From NCBI RefSeq assembly GCF_008274625.1, contig NZ_VTRU01000005.1:186001-250000 (forward strand): DNA of 64,000 nucleotides, given 5' to 3'. The translations under genes and the position numbers were made by a program. This DNA comes from Chryseobacterium panacisoli (GTDB lineage Bacteria > Bacteroidota > Bacteroidia > Flavobacteriales > Weeksellaceae). Positions 8,358-16,484 of this stretch are shown in pieces; position 1 is the first letter of the stretch; every line of letters begins with the position of its first letter. The notes under the pieces were generated by a model. The model did not search any database and was not told the origin of the DNA. It saw only the letters and a list, made by a program, of their open reading frames with translations.

Positions 8358-9032
8358 TTGAAAAGAGAGATTAAGACCACAAATGATGGTAGTAAAACGC
8401 TGTTTATCAATGAATTAAACGAAAACTACCATTCTCATCACGGAGCACTTCAGGAAGCCGAACATGTGTTTATTAAAAATGGACTGAATTTAATAAATGA
8501 TTGCGAAATTAATATTTTAGAACTCGGTTTTGGAACAGGTTTGAATGTTTTAGTAACAATTAATGAATATTTAAAAACTGACAAAAATCATGTCATCAAT
8601 TATTTTTCGCTTGAAAAATACCCCATAAATGAATCCGAAGTTAAGGATTTGGCTTATTTTGAACATTTTGACAACCTTGAGTTTAAAAATATTTATCAGA
8701 AAATTCATCTGGCAGATTGGGAAAAGTCAGTAGAAATCATTAGTGGATTCAACTTAAAAAAGATAGAATGTGATTTTTTTGACCTGAAAGACATTGATTT
8801 GCCTAAAATCAATCTTGTTTATTTCGATTGTTTCGGTGCCAGAGTACAGCCCGATCTTTGGGAAAAGCCACTATTTGAACTGGTTTCTGACAAAATGGCC
8901 ATTAACGGATTATTAACCACCTACTCTTCTAAAGGCAGTGTAAGAAGAATTCTTCAGGAACTGAATTTCCAGGTAGAAAAAAAACAGGGACCTCCGGGAA
9001 AGAGAGAGATGATTAATGCAATTAAATTATAG
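8358..9032 (+). CDS. mnmD: tRNA 5-methylaminomethyl-2-thiouridine methyltransferase MnmD
   Basis: SAM-dependent methyltransferase, 224 residues, that completes the mnm5s2U modification at the tRNA wobble base. It matches the single-domain MnmD family rather than the E. coli MnmC fusion. Evidence: the YHSHHGALQEAEHVF segment (substrate side), the SAM loop ELGFGTGLN at residues 55-63, YFDCFG near residue 157 and the C-terminal GPPGKREM motif. The only start codon in frame is TTG at 8358: an in-frame stop lies at 8343-8345 and no ATG occurs before the last ten codons. The leader would be very short, so translation may need little Shine-Dalgarno help. Confidence 0.88.
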   Translation: MKREIKTTNDGSKTLFINELNENYHSHHGALQEAEHVFIKNGLNLINDCEINILELGFGTGLNVLVTINEYLKTDKNHVINYFSLEKYPINESEVKDLAYFEHFDNLEFKNIYQKIHLADWEKSVEIISGFNLKKIECDFFDLKDIDLPKINLVYFDCFGARVQPDLWEKPLFELVSDKMAINGLLTTYSSKGSVRRILQELNFQVEKKQGPPGKREMINAIKL

Positions 9033-9033
9033 A

Positions 9034-9183
9034 ATGGAAGCTGGATGTTTACAACCAACTGTTTTATTAATATTGATTTTTTATTTTAAAATAATAACTA
9101 ATATATAAAGATACGTTGATTCAATATTATTAAAAAATAGATTGTATTAAACTTCCGGCTTCGCGCTTCCAACTTCCAGCTTT
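9034..9183. repeat. Degenerate GGAAG/CTTCC intergenic inverted repeat
   Basis: The left arm begins GAATGGAAGCTGGATG near 9033. The right arm near 9150-9183 consists of CTTCCGGCTTCGCGCTTCC followed by AACTTCCAGCTTTTTT. The arms are complementary in composition and made of short degenerate units (GGAAGC, GGAAGT). This looks like the low-complexity inverted repeats between genes in Chryseobacterium-like genomes, and could also end transcription from mnmD. Confidence 0.55.
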
Positions 9184-9233
9184 TTTCAACAAAATTCCTT
9201 ACATTAGCTATACAAATATTATACATTATATAT

Positions 9234-9650
9234 ATGATAGATAAGATCAACATTAGAGTGTATGCATGTGCGGTAAAAGACAAACAAGTCCTTACTTTAT
9301 TTGAAGAATATGCCGGCGAACCTTTAATGAAATTTCCGGGTGGCGGATTGGAATATGGTGAAGGAGTACTGGAATGCCTGCATCGTGAGTTTGATGAAGA
9401 ACTGAATGTACAGATCAATGTTCTGGAACATTTCTATACTCAGGAAAACTTTCTGGTTTCCCGCTTCAAAGAAAACGAACAGCTTCTTACCATATATTAT
9501 ATAGTGGATATAGTGAATGAAGAGGATTTTATTATCATGGATCCCTGCATCGAAAAAACAGAGTGGATTGATATAGACAGACCGGACAATCCTTTCCCAC
9601 TTCCTATAGATAAGATTGTATTCGATAAATTAAAAGAAAAATTCCTGTAA
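9234..9650 (+). CDS. Nudix hydrolase
   Basis: A 138-residue single-domain Nudix protein, which hydrolyses nucleoside diphosphates linked to another group using Mg2+. The Nudix box covers residues 37-59, with G37, E43, R51-E52 and E55-E56. The usual glycine of EExG is Asn58, a tolerated change. The N-terminal strand (KINIRVYACAV) and C-terminal helix complete the small fold. The substrate cannot be predicted. It is flanked upstream by an intergenic repeat, and its last codons form one arm of a terminator palindrome shared with the converging DUF4294 gene. Confidence 0.88.
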   Translation: MIDKINIRVYACAVKDKQVLTLFEEYAGEPLMKFPGGGLEYGEGVLECLHREFDEELNVQINVLEHFYTQENFLVSRFKENEQLLTIYYIVDIVNEEDFIIMDPCIEKTEWIDIDRPDNPFPLPIDKIVFDKLKEKFL

Positions 9651-9668
9651 GAATACTTACAGGAATTT
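9639..9668. terminator. Bidirectional terminator overlapping the Nudix stop codon
   Basis: AAATTCCTGTAAG (9639-9651) and CTTACAGGAATTT (9656-9668) form a perfect 13-bp stem with an AATA loop. The left arm includes the last codons and the TAA of the Nudix gene. It lies 4 bases from the stop of the converging DUF4294 gene. Confidence 0.75.
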
Positions 9669-9671
9669 ATA

Positions 9672-10376
9672 TTATTTTTTGACTTTAAAATCACTTGCTC
9701 CCGGGTAAGGCTGCAGATACCCTGAATTCCAATTGGATTGAAGCAATGACTCTACAAATTCATCAGTTCTGTTCTTGTGTGGATCGTATTGTTCTTTCAG
9801 ATCAATATCGGCCATTTTTCCTTTTACATTCCACCAGAAAGCGCTCCATCCACCTCTCAGTTCTTTGATAATTTCATAGACATTTTTTCCAGTAGCCCTG
9901 TTCATCAGCTTTGCAAAAACCTGCCCTTCAGTTGTTGTAAGATCTCTCAGTTGTTTTTCATACTGATCTGCCAGCATATTCTGTCTTTCTCTTACAAATT
10001 TTCTTTTAGCCTTGCTATCCATATCATTCATATCTTTCTGGATATCTCTGTACTGCTGTAATGCAGTAACAAATAACGGATATACCCTGTACAGCTTTTT
10101 ATTCAGAAAATAATAGTAATTTTTATCAAGTTGATTATTAAATCTTGGTTTATTAACCAAAACCAACTCATCTAATACAACTACAGGCTCTCCGTTGATT
10201 TCATAAATCTTGACTTTTTGCTGCTCGTCATAATAATATTTATTGCCAAACTCATCCGTTTTCAAGGATTCAGCTGGATATTGATTGAGTGGTTTTGCCA
10301 CTACACCATCCTTTTGGCCAAAAACACTGACTCCAAAAAAGAAAATAAAAAGGCAGATAATCTTACTAAAATTCAT
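9672..10376 (-). CDS. DUF4294 domain secreted protein
   Basis: A 234-residue exported protein typical of Bacteroidota. The ATG at 10376 is preferred over the longer frame from 10412 because it begins a clean signal peptide (MNFSKII..., ending VFGQ). The mature region contains the recognisable DUF4294 block: YYYFLNKKLYRVYPLF, a charged helical stretch with MDSKAKRKFVRERQ, LTTTEGQVFAKLMNRATG and ELRGGWSAFWWN. Function is unknown in the family. It is divergent from the M42 peptidase gene, and the 51-base gap must hold both promoters. In related genomes this pair is often adjacent (recollection, unverified). Confidence 0.85.
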   Translation of the reverse strand: MNFSKIICLFIFFFGVSVFGQKDGVVAKPLNQYPAESLKTDEFGNKYYYDEQQKVKIYEINGEPVVVLDELVLVNKPRFNNQLDKNYYYFLNKKLYRVYPLFVTALQQYRDIQKDMNDMDSKAKRKFVRERQNMLADQYEKQLRDLTTTEGQVFAKLMNRATGKNVYEIIKELRGGWSAFWWNVKGKMADIDLKEQYDPHKNRTDEFVESLLQSNWNSGYLQPYPGASDFKVKK

Positions 10377-10427
10377 TATTTTTACACTTATAACAACAAA
10401 AATTAAACGCAAAAATCATTCCTTTTT

Positions 10428-11501
10428 ATGAAATTTGAAAAGAAATCTTTGAAATTTTTAGAGAAATATTTAAATACATCATCTCCAACAGGTTATGAAC
10501 ATAAGGGACAAGAAGTCTGGATGGACTATATCAGACCCTATGTTGACAAAATAGAAGTAGACCATTATGGAACCTGCTATGGAATCATCAATCCGGAAGC
10601 TGAATTTAAAGTAGTGATTGAAGCACATGCTGATGAAATTTCATGGTACGTCAATTATATTACGGATGACGGATTAATCTATGTCATCAGAAACGGAGGT
10701 TCTGACCAAACGATTGCCCCTTCAAAAGTGGTTCACATTCACGGAGAAAACGGAATTGTAAAAGGAGTATTCGGATGGCCGGCTATTCATACGAGAACAA
10801 ATCAGAATGAACCAACTCCCAAAATCGAAAACATCTTCATCGACTGTGGTGCTACTTCTAAAAAGGAAGTGGAAGAAATGGGAATTTTTGTAGGATGTAT
10901 GATTACTTATCCGGATGAGTTCTTTGAAATGAACGACAGATATTTTGTCTGCAGAGCACTGGACAACAGAATCGGTGGTTTCATGATTGCTGAAGTAGCG
11001 AGACTTTTAAAAGAAAATAAAAAATCTATTCCTTTCGGGCTTTATATTACCAATTCCGTACAGGAAGAAGTAGGTTTATATGGGGCAGACATGATTGCTG
11101 ATACCATCAAACCAAATATTGCCATTGTAACAGATGTTACCCACGACACTACCACTCCGATGATTGAAAAGAAAAAAGAAGGAGATCAGAAATGTGGTGC
11201 CGGGCCAGTAGTATTCTTCGCTCCAAGCGTCCATCACACCATCAGGGAATTAATTATTGATACTGCAAAAACAAAGAAAATCCCTTTCCAGAGAGCCGCA
11301 GCAAGCAGAGCTACAGGAACTGATACTGACGCTTTTGCCCATTCTAATGGCGGAGTACCAAGTGCTTTAATTTCCTTACCTTTGCGTTATATGCATACTA
11401 CGGTAGAAATGGTGTCTAAGGAAGATGTAGGTAATGTAATTAAACTTATCTATGAAACTATTCTTAAGATCAAACCGGAAATGAAACTGAAATATCATTA
11501 A
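10428..11501 (+). CDS. M42-family metallo-aminopeptidase
   Basis: Cytosolic co-catalytic metallopeptidase of family M42 (glutamyl/deblocking aminopeptidase, TET-like), 357 residues; it probably trims oligopeptides. Metal and catalytic residues in order: H67 in EAHADE, D179 in RALDNRIGG, E213/E214 in QEEVG, D236 in TDVTHD and H323 in LRYMHTT. An IHGENGIVKGVFGWP segment matches the small dodecamer-forming domain (about residues 75-165). No signal peptide. It is followed by an intergenic inverted repeat and then rpe on the same strand. Confidence 0.92.
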   Translation: MKFEKKSLKFLEKYLNTSSPTGYEHKGQEVWMDYIRPYVDKIEVDHYGTCYGIINPEAEFKVVIEAHADEISWYVNYITDDGLIYVIRNGGSDQTIAPSKVVHIHGENGIVKGVFGWPAIHTRTNQNEPTPKIENIFIDCGATSKKEVEEMGIFVGCMITYPDEFFEMNDRYFVCRALDNRIGGFMIAEVARLLKENKKSIPFGLYITNSVQEEVGLYGADMIADTIKPNIAIVTDVTHDTTTPMIEKKKEGDQKCGAGPVVFFAPSVHHTIRELIIDTAKTKKIPFQRAAASRATGTDTDAFAHSNGGVPSALISLPLRYMHTTVEMVSKEDVGNVIKLIYETILKIKPEMKLKYH

Positions 11502-11504
11502 TAG

Positions 11505-11605
11505 AATCAAGATGCCAGACACAAGATTCAAGATAACCAAAATACGTACATAAACACCTGTTTAACCATGTTTTGGTTCTTGATTCCTGACTCTAAATAT
11601 CTAAT
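11505..11605. repeat. Degenerate AATCAAGA-type intergenic inverted repeat
   Basis: The left arm (about 11505-11545) is made of units such as GAATCAAGA, CAAGATTCAAGA and AACCAAAA. The right arm (about 11570-11600) reads GTTTTGGTTCTTGATTCC followed by TGACTCTAA, the approximate complement. The loop is about 25 bases. It is a dispersed-type intergenic repeat that can fold into a long imperfect hairpin. Confidence 0.6.
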
Positions 11606-11616
11606 ATAAAGTAAAA

Positions 11617-12267
11617 ATGAAAACGAAGCTTATTGCTCCATCCCTATTATCAGCAGACTTTGGGAATCTGCAAAGAGACATTGAAATGCTGAACAATTCT
11701 CAGGCCGACTGGTTCCACATTGATGTAATGGACGGCCGTTTTGTACCTAACATTTCGTTTGGTTTTCCGGTAATGAAAACCGTTCAGCAACATGCTAAAA
11801 AATTTGTAGATGTTCACCTTATGATTGTGGAGCCTGAGAAATATGTTGACGAATTCATCAATCATGGTGCAGATCTTATTTCTGTGCATTACGAAGCATG
11901 TACTCATCTTCACAGAACCATTCATCACATTCAGAGCAAAGGAGTAAAAGCAGGTGTCGTTTTAAACCCTTCCACTCCGGTATTGATGCTTGAAGACATC
12001 ATTGCAGATGTAGACCTGGTATTGTTAATGAGTGTAAATCCAGGATTTGGAGGACAGAAATTCATTGAAAATACTTACAAAAAGATTGCTGAAACCAAAG
12101 ACCTTATCTTAAGCAACAACTCTACAGCACTTATTGAAATTGACGGTGGAGTGAATCTTGATAACGCTTCTAAGCTTTTTGAAGCCGGAGCTGATGTTCT
12201 TGTTGCAGGAAATGCTGTTTTCTCTACAGAAAGCCCGGAAAGAACGATTGAGCTTCTAAAGATTTAA
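11617..12267 (+). CDS. rpe: Ribulose-phosphate 3-epimerase
   Basis: Interconverts ribulose 5-phosphate and xylulose 5-phosphate in the pentose phosphate pathway. The protein has 216 residues, the family length, and a single TIM barrel. Motifs: IAPSLLSADF at the N terminus, H34 and D36 in FHIDVMDGRFVPN, H67 in DVHLM, MSVNPGFGGQ (phosphate loop) and EIDGGVN with the second catalytic Asp. It follows the M42 gene and has a strong terminator downstream. Confidence 0.95.
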   Translation: MKTKLIAPSLLSADFGNLQRDIEMLNNSQADWFHIDVMDGRFVPNISFGFPVMKTVQQHAKKFVDVHLMIVEPEKYVDEFINHGADLISVHYEACTHLHRTIHHIQSKGVKAGVVLNPSTPVLMLEDIIADVDLVLLMSVNPGFGGQKFIENTYKKIAETKDLILSNNSTALIEIDGGVNLDNASKLFEAGADVLVAGNAVFSTESPERTIELLKI

Positions 12268-12290
12268 TCATTATCTTTATCATAAAAACA

Positions 12291-12316
12291 AAAGGCAGCC
12301 AATGGCTGCCTTTTCT
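12291..12316 (+). terminator. Terminator of rpe
   Basis: AAAGGCAGCC pairs with GGCTGCCTTT around a 3-base loop and continues into T-rich sequence. Confidence 0.85.
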
Positions 12317-12435
12317 CTTGTTTGAAATGAAGTCTTCGTGGTTATAAATTTTTTCTCAACATTTTGAAAATGTTAAAGCTTTGTTTTGTCTTACTAACAA
12401 TACAAATATCTGAATAAAACCATACACATACATCC

Positions 12436-12470
12436 GTAGAAATACTGAATCTAAGATTCGGTATTTCTAC
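12436..12470. terminator. Hairpin ending the MNIO unit
   Basis: GTAGAAATACTGAATCT (12436-12452) is nearly complementary to AAGATTCGGTATTTCTAC (12453-12470), a long stem with almost no loop. It sits 13 bases past the stop of the last gene of the minus-strand MNIO unit. The T tract is poor, so the terminator role is inferred from position. Confidence 0.55.
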
Positions 12471-12482
12471 TTATTCACCCAT

Positions 12483-12974
12483 TTACACCTCTTTATTCCA
12501 GATACAGGCACAGACTACAAAAATGATAGAAATAACAGAGAAAACGGTTCTTATATTATTCAGAAAATTCCATCTGTTTTCAAAATTAGCGCGCATCTGC
12601 CTGATTGCTTCCGTTGTAGAATTGGAAATATCAAACTTATCCAGCGCATCATTCATCGGAACATTTCCGGCAACCGTCACTCCAAAAACACCGATCAGAT
12701 AGGCCAGTGCTGCCAACAGAAGAAAAATAAAAACAGGCTGATGTCCGCGGAACAAAAAAGCAGATATCGGAAGAAGTGCTGCTGTTCCCATAAAACTCAT
12801 GAAGAAAACAGGGTTCAGAATTTCCCTGTTGATGTTCTGCATAGCTTTCAGATATTCTACATCAGAAAGTTTTCCCAATCCTAGAACTACAGAACATGAA
12901 TAAGCATAGAAAAGTCCTCCTATCAGAGCAGTGAGGACAGCGGTAATGATCAATACTAGTGTTGTCATTTTCAT
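12483..12974 (-). CDS. DUF1772 (anthrone oxygenase-like) membrane protein
   Basis: A 163-residue integral membrane protein with four predicted spans (about residues 6-28, 53-72, 80-101 and 140-159). The pattern, with GGLFYAYSCSVVLGL in the first span, NPVFF near the second, NVPMNDAL after the third and an R-x-NFENRWNFLNNIRT segment before the fourth, matches DUF1772. That family includes anthrone oxygenases, but most members have no known role. It starts 29 bases after the MNIO stop on the same strand, so it is the third gene of that unit. It may help handle the modified peptide or its metal or redox partner at the inner membrane; that is inference. The start could be 12974 or 12968. Confidence 0.8.
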   Translation of the reverse strand: MKMTTLVLIITAVLTALIGGLFYAYSCSVVLGLGKLSDVEYLKAMQNINREILNPVFFMSFMGTAALLPISAFLFRGHQPVFIFLLLAALAYLIGVFGVTVAGNVPMNDALDKFDISNSTTEAIRQMRANFENRWNFLNNIRTVFSVISIIFVVCACIWNKEV

Positions 12975-13003
12975 ATATTTTAATTTTGGTTATCAGGACA
13001 GAA

Positions 13004-14101
13004 TTAATAAGGATTCCATTTTTTGATAATATTTTGGGCAGTAAGAATCATTTCAGGGTCCCAGTTTTCTGTTTTAAAATAATGAAAATCCTGATCTTTG
13101 ATGACTGCTGCTTCCACATTGTCAAAAAGAAGTCTGGTAAGCCTGGACTGTTCTTCAAATAAAGCCAGATCTTCAACAGGTTTCTCCGGAAGCTGTATTT
13201 GCCCCTTATTCCAGCTGTTTTTTTTTCTTCCTTTCCAATCAGAAGCTTCGATTATTGTTTTAACTTTATTGAAGTCATTCAGGAAATTTTCTTTGTCCTC
13301 TTCCGTTTTAAGCGTATGGCCCAACCTTTCAATAATAATATATTCCAGATTTTGACACTTTGCTAAAACAGAAGGCAAAACAGAAAAAATCTCTTCAGGG
13401 ATAACATCATCATGAGTATCTCTCCTTACCTGCTTTTTCCCATATACAGTCTCCTGCCAGCTTCCTCCGGAAAGATGAATCTCTTTTACCTTATCCAAAG
13501 GGTACAGATCAATTATTTCCTGCATTTTTACTCCGAAATTACAGGATTGACAATAAATATTATGAAGATCAAGAATCAGGAACCCATTGGTATCCTCCGT
13601 TAGCTTATCAAGAAAAAAACCTTGTTCTTTAACATCATCAACAGAGAATGAAAACGCTAAATTTTCTATACCAACAGGAATACCTACCGTTTCCTGAAGC
13701 CTGTACAGCCTGTCTTTTCCTATCTGTAAAGTTTTGGGATGCAGAGATACCGGCAGTGGCACGCCCTGGTGAAAGTTTTCAGTATTCATGAAACCAAAAT
13801 GTTCCGTGATATGATTGTATTTCCTTAGGCTTACTTCTTCTTTCAGCTTTTGCAGCCAATTGTCCTGTCTTTCTGTCCATCTTGCATCAAACAGAGAATA
13901 ATAAACACCATGGCCTATCAAACGATTATTTTCTGCATAAAAATTCAGCAGATCACGAAGCCAATCCGGTTCATTGGTATGATAAAGGGTATCAAAGGAC
14001 CATTCCAGAACATCAATAGCGTTGCTCTGCAGCAATGGCAAAACAGCAGATACAAAATCAGCGTCTGCCATCATTGATATTCCTAACAGCGGTTTTTTCA
14101 T
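13004..14101 (-). CDS. MNIO family (DUF692) multinuclear iron oxidase with C-terminal extension
   Basis: A 365-residue TIM-barrel enzyme of the MNIO/DUF692 family, whose members (MbnB, TglH, ChrH) oxidatively modify cysteines of ribosomal peptides. The expected metal-ligand motifs appear in order: H64 in GHGVYYSL, E100-H101 in TEHFGFM, E146 in GIENL, D178 in LDLHNIY, H209 in EIHLSGG, D228 and H230 in RDTHDDVIP, and E258 in IIERL. The barrel seems to end near residue 285. Residues about 290-365 are an extra segment with a basic patch (KGRKKN) and helices. No separate partner-protein gene is adjacent, so this tail may replace one. The start is 3 bases after the stop of the precursor-like gene, which supports the pairing. 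Confidence 0.88.
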   Translation of the reverse strand: MKKPLLGISMMADADFVSAVLPLLQSNAIDVLEWSFDTLYHTNEPDWLRDLLNFYAENNRLIGHGVYYSLFDARWTERQDNWLQKLKEEVSLRKYNHITEHFGFMNTENFHQGVPLPVSLHPKTLQIGKDRLYRLQETVGIPVGIENLAFSFSVDDVKEQGFFLDKLTEDTNGFLILDLHNIYCQSCNFGVKMQEIIDLYPLDKVKEIHLSGGSWQETVYGKKQVRRDTHDDVIPEEIFSVLPSVLAKCQNLEYIIIERLGHTLKTEEDKENFLNDFNKVKTIIEASDWKGRKKNSWNKGQIQLPEKPVEDLALFEEQSRLTRLLFDNVEAAVIKDQDFHYFKTENWDPEMILTAQNIIKKWNPY

Positions 14102-14104
14102 CTT

Positions 14105-14326
14105 TTATCCCATTCCACAAGCCGGACAGCCATGGCCACGAAGAACAAGCGTATCTTTTTTTACGATAGGCTTTGGTGTTCCCGGCTTTTTCTTTTCAAC
14201 AGTATCGGGGGCTGTTGCTTTCTTTACTTTTTTTACAGACTTCTTAGTTCTAGTTTCAGGTTTAGTGCTTTGTGCAGAAACTCCTACTGCTAATAAACTC
14301 GCCATTAATATTGCTGGAATTTTCAT
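14105..14326 (-). CDS. Candidate RiPP precursor: secreted peptide with C-terminal CPAC motif
   Basis: A 73-residue protein with a signal peptide (residues 1-18, ending VSA), a low-complexity Lys/Thr/Pro-rich middle (about 20-57) and a short conserved-looking end GHGCPACGMG. Its only two cysteines, C67 and C70, are in that end. A short leader-like body with cysteines at the tail, next to an MNIO gene, is the arrangement expected of an MNIO substrate. The chr system of Chryseobacterium (ChrA with ChrH/ChrI) is the closest described case I know; orthology is not proven. The signal peptide suggests export, as with bufferin-type precursors. The stop is 3 bases from the MNIO ATG. Confidence 0.75.
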   Translation of the reverse strand: MKIPAILMASLLAVGVSAQSTKPETRTKKSVKKVKKATAPDTVEKKKPGTPKPIVKKDTLVLRGHGCPACGMG

Positions 14327-14337
14327 AATTGCTTTTT

Positions 14338-14364
14338 TCAGATAAAATTTACAATAAACGTTCC
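14338..14364 (-). promoter_or_regulatory. ECF-sigma-like promoter match before the precursor gene
   Basis: On the minus strand GGAACGT is followed after 15 bases by TCTGA, close to the GGAACTT/TCTGA pattern of ECF (sigma-E-like) promoters. The implied leader would be only about 5 bases, which weakens the case. No clear TAnnTTTG box was found here. Confidence 0.25.
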
Positions 14365-14562
14365 ATTTTTCCCATCCAATGTATTCAGAACTTTTATTTT
14401 AAGTTTAAATTATATGGAAAGGGTTTTATTTTAATTTTTAGTTTAAATCAATAAAAATACAATAATAAAGGAAACAGTCTGATAATAATTATGAGTAAAT
14501 ATCAAGAAATTATTGCGGTAATGCTTTCTTTATTTATATTTAATGGTAAAATAAAACTATAT

Positions 14563-16405
14563 ATGAAAAGCCGTCTGATTAAAGCTGTTTTCCTTGGATT
14601 GGTACTATCTGCTTATAATACCAATGCACAGATTCAAACAGTTGGCAACAGCAAGAAAATGGAATGGTTTAAAAATGCCAAACTGGGTATTTTTATTCAT
14701 TGGGGAATCTACTCCGTGAATGGAATATCAGAATCATGGTCATTTTTCAACAATTATATCAATCACGAAAATTACATGAAACAGCTGAATGGTTTTTCAG
14801 CTTCAAAATATCAGCCCGAACAGTGGGTAAATCTTATTAAAGAATCCGGAGCTAAATATGCTGTTATTACCACCAAACATCATGACGGGATTTCATTATG
14901 GAATTCTAAGGCTGAAAACGCAACCACTATTCCCGGGCAGTCTTTGGCCAAAAAAGATGTTTTAAGTCCTTTTGTTGCTGCTCTGAAAAGTTCAGGATTA
15001 AAAACAGGGCTTTATTTCTCTTTGCCGGATTGGAGCCATCCTTATTATGACATCAATACCAGGACAAAAAAGCGATACGAAATAAAAGACGATCCGAAAC
15101 GATGGCAGAATTTCATCAGCTACTATCAAAGCCAGCTTAATGAACTTTCCTCTCAGTACTCCCCTGACCTTCTTTGGTTTGATGGAGACTGGGAACATAC
15201 TTCTGAGGAATGGAAAGATTCTCAGACCCTGGATCTGCTCAAAAAATACAATTCAAATATCATTATCAATTCAAGACTCAATAATCATGGGGATTACGAT
15301 ACTCCTGAGCAGGGAATTCCGGTAGTTCCGCCACAAAATCCATACTGGGAGCTTTGTTATACCATGAATGATTCCTGGGGATACCAGCCTTATGATAAAA
15401 GCTATAAAACATCCAATATGATCGTAAGAACGTTGGCAGACGTTATCAGTATGGGAGGAAATTTACTGCTTGATATTGGTCCAAAGTCAGATGGTACAAT
15501 TCCCGAGGAGCAAGTTGAGATTCTTAAAAATCTTGGCCGATGGACTTCCAAAAATCAGCAAGTATGAAACAACCCGTGGAATACCTTTTAAAAATTATAA
15601 AGGAAAGTCTTCTTTATCTGCGTCAAAAAAATTCTTATTCCTTTATCTGGAGGAAGCCAAAAACTTCACAAAGATTTATGGATTGGAAACCAAGCCCACT
15701 TCAGCAAAAATAATAGGAGATCCTTCAGCTGTTATTCAAACAGATTACAATGTTGAAAAAACACTGACATTAAATTTTTCCAATGTAAAATTTGACAAAG
15801 ATGTCACTGTTGCAGAACTTACTTTTGATACTCCACCTGTATTTCTGAAAAACTTTAAGGAGGAAGATCATCCTCTGGCAGAAATTCTGGATAATAAAAA
15901 CACACAGGAAGCAGTCTATACCATAGCTAATACGCTATATAATGGTTCTAATCTCCCTACTTCTTCAGGGCTGATCAGTGACGGTCTCAATATGAAAATC
16001 AAGAAAACACCCAACACCAATCAGGAAACCCTGCAGTGGATCAGTAAGCATGCTGAGGCGCTTTATGAAACTGAAAAAGGATTACCGGATGGTCATTATT
16101 CAGGAATGAGCGCATTGTCAAAAGATAAACAGACACTTTATCTTTTTGTGGAAGGAACACCTACAGGCCCAATTGCCTTAAAAGGAATAAAAAACGGAAT
16201 TGCAAGAATAAGAGTGGCAGGCGAAGGCACTATGTTGTCACATACGATATACAATAAACTTTACTGGAGTGATAGACCGGGAATTATTTATATTGATATT
16301 CCAAAGGAAAAGCTGGATAAGCAGATGACCGTCATTGCTGTTTTACTTAATAAACCGCTGGAACTCTACAGAGAAAATGTAGGTGCCATTGAAAACAACC
16401 TTTAA
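14563..16405 (+). pseudogene. GH29 alpha-L-fucosidase, frameshifted
   Basis: Exo-acting fucosidase of family GH29. The N-terminal part (ATG 14563, signal peptide ending TNAQ, stop at 15565-15567) holds the whole catalytic barrel: LGIFIHWGIYSVNG, TTKHHDG, WFDGDW with likely nucleophile D207, and MGGNLLLDIGP. The C-terminal beta-rich part continues in another frame from about 15553 to 16405. The break falls at SKNQQ before YETTRGIP; one extra base or two missing bases explains it. An internal repeat in the C-terminal part (SKHAEALYETEKG) shows the intact pattern, suggesting residues are also missing at the break. The barrel alone is intact, so a truncated enzyme is possible. It could be a true mutation or a sequencing error. 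An earlier in-frame ATG at 14491 lacks a signal sequence. Confidence 0.8.
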
Positions 16406-16436
16406 TATATCTGAAAGCCTCATTCATATAAAAACA

Positions 16437-16466
16437 AAATCCGGAGAATTATCTCCGGATTTTTTA
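16437..16466. terminator. Bidirectional terminator between GH29 and ndk
   Basis: AAATCCGGAGA pairs with TCTCCGGATTT around a 4-base loop, with A and T tracts on either side. It serves two converging genes. Confidence 0.85.
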
Positions 16467-16484
16467 TTTTGTAAGATGATTTTC

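Noticed and set aside
15470..16405. Independent protein of 311 residues
   Set aside because: Its first 25 codons overlap the fucosidase in another frame and look random; from YETTRGIP on it is the C-terminal part of the same GH29 protein.
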